Of a DNA stretch of 10,886 bases, positions 1 through 7,045 are shown in pieces. This stretch comes from Acidobacteriota bacterium (GTDB lineage: Bacteria; Acidobacteriota; Terriglobia; Terriglobales; Acidobacteriaceae). The notes under the pieces are model-generated. The model searched no databases. It saw nothing but the letters and a program-made list of their open reading frames with translations, and was not told where the DNA came from. The stretch lies in contig JAKBAG010000086.1 of the NCBI GenBank assembly GCA_021809235.1, positions 1 to 10,886 of the forward strand. Reading direction: 5' to 3'. Each line of letters opens with the position of its first letter. Positions within the stretch are counted from its first letter, which is position 1. The translations under genes were made by a program, and so were the position numbers.

Positions 1-873
1 ACCACGCGGCATATCGGCGCTCTGCAGTATGGCGCAGCCATCGGGGAGCAGTATCGCCAGCAGATTGAAGCTCGCTTCTTCGCGCACTACCTCAAGGACG
101 CGCCCGGTACGAACCCATCCGGATTTGCCCTTGTGGATACCGCCAGCTTCCAGACCGGATCAAACGTGTGGAAGTACTATCCGCACTTTCCTCCGCCTGC
201 CTCGCACCTTACAGATTTCTGTCTGGGTGCCGATCATCGCCTGCAAGCGGGGGACAACTGCGCAACCGGCAGCGTCTCTTACGTCTCCGACCCGGCCCAT
301 CCCGTACCCTACCGCCATCGCCCCATTCAGCCCACCTACGGCAAAGGCTCCGAGTGGTACACGTGGATGGTCGAGGACCAGCGATTTGTGACAGGACGAA
401 GCGATGTCGCCGTCTGGCGCATGCCGCTCGACCACAACCTCACCCTCACCGGCGAGGTCTTCGCTCACCTCTTCGCGCGCTCGACAGGCTCTGACGGCGA
501 CTTCGTCGTCAAGCTCATCGACCAATATCCCGACAACGATCCCGACCCGGCCATGCGCGGCTACCAGCTCATGACCAACATGGAAATCTTTCGCGGACGC
601 TATCGCAACGGCTTCGACCACCCCGAAGCCATCACCCCGGGCCAGACCACCGAGTTCCGCTGGAGCCTCCACGACATCGATCACGTCTTCCTCAAGGGCC
701 ACACCCTCATGGTCGAGGTCCAGAGCACCTGGTTCCCGCTCTACGACCGCAATCCCCAGACCTTCGTGCCCAACATCATGACCGCGCCCGCCACAGCCTA
801 CCAGCCCGCCACCATCACCATCGTCTCCGACCCCACCCACCCCTCCCACATCGAACTCCCCATCATGCCGTAA
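1..873 (+). CDS. CocE/NonD (S15/X-Pro dipeptidyl-peptidase-like) hydrolase, C-terminal part, 5' truncated
   Basis: The reading frame is open from base 1 to the TAA at 871-873, giving 290 residues without the start. The sequence matches the C-terminal half of CocE/NonD serine hydrolases (Xaa-Pro dipeptidyl-peptidase, cocaine esterase and glutaryl-7-ACA acylase relatives). The first ~45 residues (QYRQQIEARFFAHYLKD) are the end of the alpha/beta-hydrolase domain. After them come FQTGSNVW (about 49-56), EDQRF (125-129), GRSD (132-135), STGSDGDFVVKLID (161-174) and WFPLYDRNPQ (244-253), all typical of the C-terminal jelly-roll (PepX_C) domain that helps shape the active site. The catalytic Ser, Asp and His should lie upstream of the window, so activity cannot be judged. 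Family members cleave acyl or peptide bonds and many are exported, but any signal peptide is outside the window. The substrate is unknown. The gap to prfA suggests a separate transcription unit. Confidence 0.88.
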   Translation, partial: TTRHIGALQYGAAIGEQYRQQIEARFFAHYLKDAPGTNPSGFALVDTASFQTGSNVWKYYPHFPPPASHLTDFCLGADHRLQAGDNCATGSVSYVSDPAHPVPYRHRPIQPTYGKGSEWYTWMVEDQRFVTGRSDVAVWRMPLDHNLTLTGEVFAHLFARSTGSDGDFVVKLIDQYPDNDPDPAMRGYQLMTNMEIFRGRYRNGFDHPEAITPGQTTEFRWSLHDIDHVFLKGHTLMVEVQSTWFPLYDRNPQTFVPNIMTAPATAYQPATITIVSDPTHPSHIELPIMP

Positions 874-1170
874 CGCGGTTACGTATGCATTCAGCCACGG
901 ATGGATTCCCGTACATTCAGGAGTCCACCGAAAAACCAAGGGATGCATTCCTTCCGGGGATGCGCCCCTTGGTTTCCATGAGCATAGAAAGCGGATTCGC
1001 GGTAGAATTATTTCAGACAGATGCACACGCTCGATCCCATCACGGCCCCCCGCTAGCGGCTCCTGCCGCAGGATATCTGTCTTTCGAGTTTTCCACCCTA
1101 CCCACTCCAACCTCAGTGCAATCATGTCCTGGCTTTGCCAGCCGCACATATTTTCACCTAGGAATATCCC
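874..1170. other. Intergenic region between the hydrolase gene and prfA
   Basis: These 297 nt hold no gene I can support. Besides the 933-975 inverted repeat there is a 10-bp perfect palindrome CCGCTAGCGG (1050-1059) and, overlapping it, a GCGGC-TCCT-GCCGC hairpin (1056-1069). Both could fold in the prfA 5' leader. A -10-like TAGAAT lies at 1003-1008 but has no convincing -35 box, so the prfA promoter is not located. A ribosome-binding site AGGAA (1160-1164) stands 6 nt before the prfA ATG. Confidence 0.6.
933..975 (+). terminator. Inverted repeat after the CocE-type gene, possible transcription end
   Basis: AAACCAAGGG (933-942) is perfectly complementary to CCCTTGGTTT (966-975), a 10-bp stem around a 23-nt loop. 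The loop can partly form a smaller GGGG/CCCC hairpin (956-959 with 965-968), which competes with the outer stem. It lies 60 nt after the hydrolase stop. The only T-run is the last three bases of the stem, so this is not a textbook intrinsic terminator. It could instead be an mRNA-stabilising structure. Confidence 0.35.
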
Positions 1171-2247
1171 ATGTTTGACCGCCTCGAACAACTCGAAGCC
1201 CGCTACGACGAACTCGGCAGCCAGCTCGCCCAGCCCGAGATCCAGCAGGACCGCGAAGCCTACCAGAAGATCGCCAAACAGCACCGCGACCTCGAAGAGA
1301 CCGTCGAAGCCTATCGCAACTGGAAGCAGACCCGCCAGTCGCTTGACGACGCGCGCCTCATGCTCACTGAATCCGATCCCGATCTGCGCGCAATGGCCGA
1401 AGAAGAAGTGGCCACGCTGGAGCCACGACTGGCCGAACACGAAGCCGCTCTGCGCATCCTGCTTCTGCCCAAAGACCCCAACGACGACAAAAACGTCATC
1501 CTCGAGATCCGCGCCGGCACCGGCGGCGACGAAGCTTCGCTCTTTGCCGCGGAAATCTTCCGCATGTATCTACGGCTCGCCGAGCAGCACCGCTGGAAGG
1601 TGGAGATCCTCTCCACCTCCGAGTCGGCCGTCGGTGGCATGAAGGAGGTCATCGCGCTCATCGAAGGTGACCGCGTCTACTCCCAGATGAAGTACGAGAG
1701 CGGCGTCCATCGCGTGCAGCGCGTGCCCGCAACGGAGACGCAGGGACGTGTGCATACCTCGGCAATTACAGTCGCGGTGCTACCAGAGGCCGAAGAGGTG
1801 GACATCAAAATCGAGGCCAAAGACCTGCGCATCGACACCTTCTGCTCCTCCGGTCCAGGCGGCCAGAGCGTCAACACAACCTACTCCGCCATACGCATCA
1901 CCCATCTGCCCACCAACACCGTCGTCAGCTGCCAGGACGAAAAATCTCAGATCAAGAATCGCGAAAAAGCCATGCGCGTACTTCGCTCCCGGCTCTACGA
2001 GGTCGAGATGGAGCGCCAGCATGCCGAGCTTGCCCGCGAGCGCAAACAGCAGGTCGGCACGGGAGATCGCAGCGAAAAGATTCGCACCTATAACTTCCCC
2101 CAGAACCGGCTGACCGATCACCGCATTGGACTGACGCTCCATCAGCTGGACCTGATTATGCAGGGTCGGCTGCAGCCAGTGATCGATGCACTCATCGCGC
2201 ACGCCCAGGCCGAGCAGCTCAAGGGCGATACGGCGCATGCAGCCTGA
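1171..2247 (+). CDS. prfA: Peptide chain release factor 1 (RF1)
   Basis: A 358-residue class I release factor that recognises UAA and UAG in the ribosomal A site and triggers peptide release. The order is that of the family: an N-terminal helical domain (about 1-100), the PCRF domain with the RAGTGGDEA segment (114-122), the codon-recognition motif P186-A187-T188 in HRVQRVPATE, then the catalytic loop with G230-G231-Q232. The PAT tripeptide marks RF1; RF2 would carry SPF. Length is normal (about 360). The ATG is preceded by AGGAA at 6 nt, and the sequence begins like other RF1 proteins (FDRLEQLEARYDEL). The stop overlaps the start of prmC, whose product methylates the Gln of the GGQ loop, so enzyme and substrate are made from one mRNA. 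Nothing is missing or unusual. Confidence 0.98.
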   Translation: MFDRLEQLEARYDELGSQLAQPEIQQDREAYQKIAKQHRDLEETVEAYRNWKQTRQSLDDARLMLTESDPDLRAMAEEEVATLEPRLAEHEAALRILLLPKDPNDDKNVILEIRAGTGGDEASLFAAEIFRMYLRLAEQHRWKVEILSTSESAVGGMKEVIALIEGDRVYSQMKYESGVHRVQRVPATETQGRVHTSAITVAVLPEAEEVDIKIEAKDLRIDTFCSSGPGGQSVNTTYSAIRITHLPTNTVVSCQDEKSQIKNREKAMRVLRSRLYEVEMERQHAELARERKQQVGTGDRSEKIRTYNFPQNRLTDHRIGLTLHQLDLIMQGRLQPVIDALIAHAQAEQLKGDTAHAA

Positions 2248-3130
2248 CATTGCCCGAGAGTCCGCGCCGCAAACGCTAAGCTCTCTGCTGCAGCAGGCTG
2301 CATCCTGCCTGAAGCTGCAGCCCGAGCGAGCACGAGCGGATGCGGAACTCCTGCTGCGACACGTCCTCCAACGGGACAAGGCATGGATCGTTGCCCATAG
2401 CCCGACACAGCTGCCTGTAGCAGAAGCGGAGCGTATCCAAAGCCTGCTGCAACCGTTGCTGCTGCGCCGTGCCGCCGGTGAGCCGATGCAATATATCCTT
2501 GGCGAGACCGATTTCTTCGGGTTGAGCCTTACCGTCGGTCCTGCTGTACTCATCCCCAGGCCGGAGACGGAACTGCTCGTCGAGCAGGTGCTGGCCTTCA
2601 GCCAAACTCAGGCATCGCCACGCATTCTGGACATCGGGACCGGCTCTGGAGCCATTGCCATAGCCCTGGCTGCTGCATTGCCGCAGGCGCATCTCGTCGC
2701 GGTCGATCTCTCCCCGGCATCCCTGGAACTGGCCCGACAGAATGCGCAGCGCCACCAGCTGGCCGACCGCATCCTCTTCCAGGAAAGTGATCTTTTTTCT
2801 GCACTCTCCGGACTACGCTTTGATGCTGTCGTCTCCAACCCTCCATATGTACCGTTGCCAGATGCCGCCACGCTCGACGTCGAGGTCCGCGACCACGAGC
2901 CGGCACTGGCACTCTTTGCCGGTGAGGACGGACTCGCGGTCTATCGAAGGCTCATTCCTGATGCGCGCGCTCACCTTGCTTCCGGCGGCCTGTTGGCGCT
3001 GGAGTTCGGCCATGGCCAGCAACAGCACATTGCGGACCTGCTTGCGGGCGCAGGCTTTCATGGGATTGAAATCCTGCCCGACTACCAGCAGATTCCGCGT
3101 ATTGCTCTGGCACTCCAACCCAATTCGTAG
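2237..3130 (+). CDS. prmC: Release factor glutamine N5-methyltransferase
   Basis: A 297-residue SAM-dependent methyltransferase (PrmC/HemK family) that methylates the GGQ glutamine of RF1 and RF2 to allow efficient termination. The N-terminal helical domain (about 1-80) is followed by GEPMQYILGETDFFG (81-95) and IPRPETELLVE (107-117), conserved in the family. The Rossmann SAM-binding loop is LDIGTGSGAI (131-140), and the substrate-Gln motif is N201-P-P-Y204. I chose the ATG at 2237, which overlaps the end of prfA by 11 nt and has AAGGG about 11 nt upstream. An in-frame ATG at 2186 would lie deep in prfA and add a non-conserved extension. The protein then has the usual length. Co-translation with prfA is the common arrangement in bacteria. 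Confidence 0.96.
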   Translation: MQPDIARESAPQTLSSLLQQAASCLKLQPERARADAELLLRHVLQRDKAWIVAHSPTQLPVAEAERIQSLLQPLLLRRAAGEPMQYILGETDFFGLSLTVGPAVLIPRPETELLVEQVLAFSQTQASPRILDIGTGSGAIAIALAAALPQAHLVAVDLSPASLELARQNAQRHQLADRILFQESDLFSALSGLRFDAVVSNPPYVPLPDAATLDVEVRDHEPALALFAGEDGLAVYRRLIPDARAHLASGGLLALEFGHGQQQHIADLLAGAGFHGIEILPDYQQIPRIALALQPNS

Positions 3131-3233
3131 GTCAATGATGCCGTCCTGCATCTAAACTAAATCTGTTGCATCGCATATCTAGGGAAGCTCTTCGACACGC
3201 ACAACTTTCCAACTCACACTTTCGAGGTTTTTC

Positions 3234-4280
3234 ATGACTGCTTCCAAAGGCTACGCCGCCACCAGCGCGCAATCGCCACTTGCTCCATTTTCGTTTGAAC
3301 GTCGCGAACCCCTGGCCACCGACATCGTCGTCGACATCCTGTATTGCGGAGTCTGCCACAGTGATCTGCATATGGCACGAAACGAGTGGGGCCAGGCGGT
3401 ATACCCCATGGTTCCCGGTCATGAGATCGTTGGCCGCGTAACCGCTGTCGGGTCCTCCGTCACCCGCTTCAAGGTTGGCGACATTGCCGCGATCGGAGTG
3501 ATCGTGGATTCCTGTCGTGCCTGCTCTCCGTGCAACTCCGGCCAGGAACACTACTGCGAAAAGGGCGCCACACTCACCTATGCAGCACCTGACCGTGTGG
3601 ATGGCTCCATTACGATGGGCGGCTACTCCAGTAACTATGTCGTCGATCAGCGCTTTGCCCATACCGTGCCTTCCAATCTGGATCTGGCCGGCGTTGCACC
3701 CCTGCTCTGTGCCGGCATCACCACCTACTCTCCGCTACGCCACTGGAAAGTGGGACCGGGGATGAAGGTTGGCATTGTAGGTCTGGGCGGACTCGGCCAC
3801 ATGGGGCTCAAATTCGCTCACTCCTTCGGTGCTCACGTTGTGCAGCTCACCACATCCCTGAAGAAAAAAGAGGATGCTCTACGCCTGGGCGCGAGTGAAG
3901 TGCTGCTCTCCACCGACGCCGATGCGATGGCACGCCACGCTCGTAGCTTTGACTTCATTCTCGATACGGCTTCGGCCCCGCACGATCTCGATCCATATCT
4001 CTCCTTGCTCAAGCAGGACGGTACGCTCGCGCTCGTCGGACTACCGGAAAAGCCTCCCGCTGTCAGTGTCTTTTCCCTGATCACGAAACGGCTTTCCATC
4101 GCTGGCTCCATGATTGGCGGCATGCCGGAGACGCAGGAGATGCTCGACTACTGCGGCAAGCACAACATCACTGCCGACGTAGAAGTGATTCCTGTTCACC
4201 AGATCAATGAGGCATTCGAGCGCATGCTGCGTCAGGATGTGAAGTACCGCTTCGTGCTCGACATGAAAACCCTGGGCTAG
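3234..4280 (+). CDS. YahK/CAD-type zinc-dependent, NADP(H)-linked alcohol dehydrogenase (aldehyde reductase)
   Basis: A 348-residue medium-chain dehydrogenase/reductase closely resembling E. coli YahK and the cinnamyl-alcohol dehydrogenase group, which reduce aldehydes with NADPH. Visible features: catalytic zinc ligands C41 (in YCGVCHSD), H63 (PGHE) and C159 (LLCAG); structural zinc cysteines C94, C97, C100 and C108; a Rossmann glycine motif GLGGLGHMG (183-191); and TTSLKKK (206-212), where the Ser and Lys after the second beta strand favour NADPH over NADH. SMIGGMPETQEML and DVKYRFVLD near the C-terminus are also family signatures. The start is supported by GAGG 6 nt before the ATG. It stands alone, about 100 nt after prmC and convergent to hisA. 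The physiological aldehyde cannot be told from the sequence; general aldehyde detoxification is an inference. No link to histidine synthesis is evident. Confidence 0.93.
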   Translation: MTASKGYAATSAQSPLAPFSFERREPLATDIVVDILYCGVCHSDLHMARNEWGQAVYPMVPGHEIVGRVTAVGSSVTRFKVGDIAAIGVIVDSCRACSPCNSGQEHYCEKGATLTYAAPDRVDGSITMGGYSSNYVVDQRFAHTVPSNLDLAGVAPLLCAGITTYSPLRHWKVGPGMKVGIVGLGGLGHMGLKFAHSFGAHVVQLTTSLKKKEDALRLGASEVLLSTDADAMARHARSFDFILDTASAPHDLDPYLSLLKQDGTLALVGLPEKPPAVSVFSLITKRLSIAGSMIGGMPETQEMLDYCGKHNITADVEVIPVHQINEAFERMLRQDVKYRFVLDMKTLG

Positions 4281-4314
4281 GGTCACAGACTCTTTCAGCA
4301 CCAGAAATGCATAT

Positions 4315-4344
4315 AAGGGGGGACAGCTCAGGCTGTCCCCCCTT
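4315..4344. terminator. Symmetric intrinsic terminator between two convergent genes
   Basis: AAGGGGGGACAGC (4315-4327), a TCAG loop (4328-4331), then GCTGTCCCCCCTT (4332-4344) form a perfect 13-bp stem. On the + strand the stem runs into TTTTCCTT, so it ends the alcohol dehydrogenase transcript well. On the - strand only a short TT tail follows, but the GC-rich stem lies 14 nt past the hisA stop and probably also stops the his operon. Confidence 0.88.
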
Positions 4345-4357
4345 TTCCTTCTGCAAA

Positions 4358-5044
4358 TCAAGCAGGCAGCAAATTGGTGTAGATTGCCATTCCAGCCACG
4401 GCATCCACACCCATAGCCTCCAAGGCATCAATCTCACTCTGGCTACAAATGCCGCCTGCCACAATCAACCTGCGTGCTGTTTTCGCCCGCAGTCTCTGTG
4501 CTGTTTCGAGCGGAAAACCCTGCATCAGCCCTTCGCCATCGATGTGCGTATAAAGGTATCCACCCACATACGCGTCCAGATCCGCAATGGCCTCCTCGGC
4601 CGTCAAGGCAATCGTGGCCTTCCACCCTTTGATGGCAATCCGCCCACTGCGGGAATCAATCCCTGCCAGGACCCGCTCGGCTCCCACGGATTCTGCCATC
4701 TCGCGGGCAAAGTCCATTCTCACCATGCCGCGACCGTCTGTCTCGACGAACAAAGCGGAGCCTAGAATCAGCTGCTCTGCTCCGGCATCCAACCGGCGAC
4801 GCGCTGCCTCCACGGAGCGAATACCGCCACCCACCTGCACCGGAAGTCGCCGTGCAATCTGCTCCACCAGTGCCGTGTTGTCGCCCCGCCCCATCGCGGC
4901 ATCCAGATCAATCAGCTGCACCCGCGGATAGGTCGCAAAGCGCTCTACCCAATACTCCAGATCCTCGCTCGCAATGCGCAGCCGTTCGCCCTGCTCCAAC
5001 TGCACCACGCGACCACCCATCAGATCAATCGAAGGAATCAGCAC
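4358..5044 (-). CDS. hisA: Phosphoribosylformimino-AICAR phosphate (ProFAR) isomerase
   Basis: A 228-residue (beta-alpha)8-barrel enzyme that performs the Amadori rearrangement of ProFAR to PRFAR, the fourth step of histidine synthesis. The catalytic Asp is D7 in IPSIDLMGG; phosphate-binding loops are VGGGIR (71-76) and VAGGI (195-199); AGIDSRSGRIAIKGW (127-141) contains the second conserved Asp, D130. The segment where most HisA proteins read TDIxxDG reads THIDGEG here (166-172), keeping T166, the residue expected as general acid. At 228 residues it is slightly shorter than the usual 240-250. The start is GTG, with GTGCTGA giving a 7-nt overlap with the hisF stop and implying translational coupling. 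Alignment with family N-termini supports this start. It is the last gene of the operon, just before the terminator hairpin. Confidence 0.95.
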   Translation of the reverse strand: MLIPSIDLMGGRVVQLEQGERLRIASEDLEYWVERFATYPRVQLIDLDAAMGRGDNTALVEQIARRLPVQVGGGIRSVEAARRRLDAGAEQLILGSALFVETDGRGMVRMDFAREMAESVGAERVLAGIDSRSGRIAIKGWKATIALTAEEAIADLDAYVGGYLYTHIDGEGLMQGFPLETAQRLRAKTARRLIVAGGICSQSEIDALEAMGVDAVAGMAIYTNLLPA

Positions 5045-5817
5045 GGATACCTCACTGCAATCTTCTGTGTGGCCAGTTGCGCCTTGAGTTCACGCGCACT
5101 GGACACACCAAAATGAAAAATACTCGCCGCCAAAGCCGCATCCGCACGGCCAGCTGTAAACACCTCAGCAAAATCACTCACGCTGCCGGCGCCACCCGAG
5201 GCTATCACCGGAATCCCCACTGCAGTACTCACTGCAGCCGTCAGCTCACAATCAAATCCAGAACGCGTACCATCAGCATCCATCGACGTCAGCAGGATCT
5301 CGCCTGCGCCGCGGGATTCCGCCTCGCATGCCCACTCCACCACCGTTCGACCAGCATCCCGACGTCCACCATGGGTATAGACACGGGCATTGCGCACCGG
5401 ATCGGCAGCATGCGGGTCCCGTCGCGCATCGATGGCGACCACCACGGCCTGCGCACCGAACTGTGAACCAATTTCCGTCATCAGCTCCGGGTTTGCCAAC
5501 GCAGCAGAATTCAGACTCACTTTGTCCGCACCAGCGGCAAACACCGCCTCGGCATCCTGCAGCGTACGAATCCCTCCACCCACCGTCAACGGAACAAACA
5601 GCTGCGCCGCCGCTCGTCGAACCGTCTCCAGCAAGGTGGCGCGCCCTTCGTGCGTTGCCGTGATATCGAGCAAAACAATCTCGTCAGCACCGGACTCGGC
5701 GTGACGCCACGCCAGCTGCGCCGGATCACCGGCATCGATCAAATCCACAAACTGCACACCCTTCACGACGCGCCCATCGCGAACATCCAGGCAGGCAATC
5801 ACTCTTCGCGTCAGCAT
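5038..5817 (-). CDS. hisF: Imidazole glycerol phosphate synthase, cyclase subunit
   Basis: A 259-residue TIM-barrel protein that takes ammonia from HisH through its barrel and converts PRFAR to imidazole-glycerol phosphate and AICAR. The catalytic aspartates are D11 (RVIACLDVRDG) and D130 (VVAIDARRD). Phosphate loops are VGGGIR (79-84) and ASGGAGS (206-212). LLTSMDADGTRSGFD (175-189) is the family signature near the second catalytic region, and DKVSLNSAA (98-106) is also typical. Length is normal. It resembles HisA because both descend from an old half-barrel duplication. The ATG lies in ATGCTGA, overlapping the hisH stop by 7 nt, which fits tightly coupled expression of the two subunits of one complex. 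Confidence 0.97.
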   Translation of the reverse strand: MLTRRVIACLDVRDGRVVKGVQFVDLIDAGDPAQLAWRHAESGADEIVLLDITATHEGRATLLETVRRAAAQLFVPLTVGGGIRTLQDAEAVFAAGADKVSLNSAALANPELMTEIGSQFGAQAVVVAIDARRDPHAADPVRNARVYTHGGRRDAGRTVVEWACEAESRGAGEILLTSMDADGTRSGFDCELTAAVSTAVGIPVIASGGAGSVSDFAEVFTAGRADAALAASIFHFGVSSARELKAQLATQKIAVRYPC

Positions 5818-6413
5818 CGTTCCATCTCCAGAAAATTCCTCAGGATCTTCAATCCTGTCGCGCCGGACTTCTCCGGATGAAACTGCACTCCACAGACATT
5901 GTCACGCTGGCTTGCTGCCGCAAAGCCGCCCATGTATCTGGTCGTCGCTACAGTAACCGCATTCACCGGAGCACGCCAGGCATGAGTAAAATAGGCAAAT
6001 TCGCCTTCTGCAATGCCTTTCAGCAGAGCACCATCGCGCAAACTCTCCAACTGATTCCAGCCCACGTGCGGTACCTTTTCCCCGCCAGAAGGAAAGCGCG
6101 TCACCTCGCCCGGAAACCATCCTGCGCCAGTCACATCCGCAGCCTCCGTGCTGCCTTCATACAACCACTGCATGCCCACACAGATGCCCAGCAATGGCAC
6201 GCCGCGCGTCATCGCAGCGAGCATTGCCTGCTTCAGCCCGCTCACGTCCAGGCGGGATGTGGCCTGGAAATGCCCTACGCCCGGTAGCACAATCCGCTCC
6301 GCAGCTTCCACGTCGCGGCAATCCCTTGTCACGCAAACCTCTGCACCCAGCTTCTGCAGTGCCTTCACCACTGAGGCCAGATTTCCCGCCTGATAATCGA
6401 CAACCGTAACCAT
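5811..6413 (-). CDS. hisH: Imidazole glycerol phosphate synthase, glutamine amidotransferase subunit
   Basis: A 200-residue class I (triad) glutamine amidotransferase that hydrolyses glutamine and passes ammonia to HisF. The triad is C78 (GICVGMQ), H179 and E181 (VQFHPEKSG). The oxyanion strand region is around LPGVGHF (43-49), and KVPHVGWN is also conserved. I chose the ATG at 6413, which makes TGATG with the hisB stop and aligns with the usual start (MVTVVDYQAGNLASV). A GTG one codon upstream (6416, GTGA overlap) is an equally coupled alternative adding one residue. AAGGG lies 6-9 nt before these starts. Where many homologues read YFVHSY it reads YFTHAW, a mild difference at the HisF-facing side. 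Confidence 0.96.
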   Translation of the reverse strand: MVTVVDYQAGNLASVVKALQKLGAEVCVTRDCRDVEAAERIVLPGVGHFQATSRLDVSGLKQAMLAAMTRGVPLLGICVGMQWLYEGSTEAADVTGAGWFPGEVTRFPSGGEKVPHVGWNQLESLRDGALLKGIAEGEFAYFTHAWRAPVNAVTVATTRYMGGFAAASQRDNVCGVQFHPEKSGATGLKILRNFLEMERC

Positions 6414-7045
6414 CACAGCAATCCCTTGGTGCTGGGCAGCAAGTCGGCCATCTGCCTGTCCCGTGAGCAGGCTCCGCGCATAGCGCGTGCAAATGCTTTA
6501 AAGCTGGCTTCGATCTTGTGATGATTGCTGCGACCATACATCACCTTCACATGCACGTTCGCCCGCGCGCCCCGAGCAAATCCCTCGAAGAAATCCACCA
6601 CCAGTTCGCTTTGCAGGTCTCCTACAAGACGTGTCTTCACAGCCGTATCTACGGCAAACGCCGTCCGCCCGGAAAGATCAACCGCAGCCACAGCCAGCGT
6701 TTCGTCCATCGGCATCACAAAGTAGCCCGCGCGCAGGATTCCACGCTTATCTCCTACTGCACGATCAAAGGCCTCGCCAAGGGCAATCCCCACATCCTCC
6801 ACCGTATGATGCTGGTCCACATCCAGATCCCCCTTGCAGCTCAACTCCAGATCAAACCCTCCATGCCGGGTGAACAACTCGAGCATGTGATCGAAAAAGC
6901 GAATGCCTGTGCTCACCTTGTATTCCCCACGACCCTCAATCGTGAGCCGAAGCACGATTGTTGTTTCACTTGTATGCCGCAGGATTTCCGCCTTGCGAAC
7001 TTCTGCACCTGCTGTCTCCTGCTCCTTCATCGCACGCTGACTCAT
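6413..7045 (-). CDS. hisB: Imidazoleglycerol-phosphate dehydratase (monofunctional HisB)
   Basis: A 210-residue manganese-dependent dehydratase converting imidazole-glycerol phosphate to imidazole-acetol phosphate. The two metal-binding repeats are DQHHTVED (77-84) and NHHKIEA (174-180). FFDHMLELFTRHGGFD (50-65) and GRSNHHKIEASFKAFARA are diagnostic. There is no N-terminal HAD phosphatase domain as in enterobacterial HisB, so the histidinol-phosphate phosphatase must come from another gene. The conserved core begins near residue 18 (RKAEILRHTSETTI), leaving about 16 extra polar residues. The chosen ATG overlaps the hisDC stop as ATGA and has AAAGGG just upstream, while a second Met at residue 6 would be the alternative. 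It is co-transcribed with both neighbours. Confidence 0.96.
   Translation of the reverse strand: MSQRAMKEQETAGAEVRKAEILRHTSETTIVLRLTIEGRGEYKVSTGIRFFDHMLELFTRHGGFDLELSCKGDLDVDQHHTVEDVGIALGEAFDRAVGDKRGILRAGYFVMPMDETLAVAAVDLSGRTAFAVDTAVKTRLVGDLQSELVVDFFEGFARGARANVHVKVMYGRSNHHKIEASFKAFARAMRGACSRDRQMADLLPSTKGLL

Noticed and set aside
1003..1008. TAGAAT as -10 box of a prfA promoter
   Set aside because: No acceptable -35 sequence at 16-18 nt upstream, so I do not list it as a promoter.
885..1178. 97-codon + strand frame between the hydrolase gene and prfA
   Set aside because: No recognisable motif, no good ribosome-binding site, and it runs through the inverted repeats into the prfA start; more likely non-coding.
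160..1440. Long open frame on the - strand (426 codons)
   Set aside because: It is antisense to the recognisable CocE-type hydrolase and prfA and shows no family motif. Long shadow frames are common in GC-rich coding sequence.
3131..3233. Terminator or promoter between prmC and the dehydrogenase gene
   Set aside because: Only a weak GATGC/GCATC 5-bp stem without a T-tract and no clear -35/-10 pair; nothing firm enough to call.
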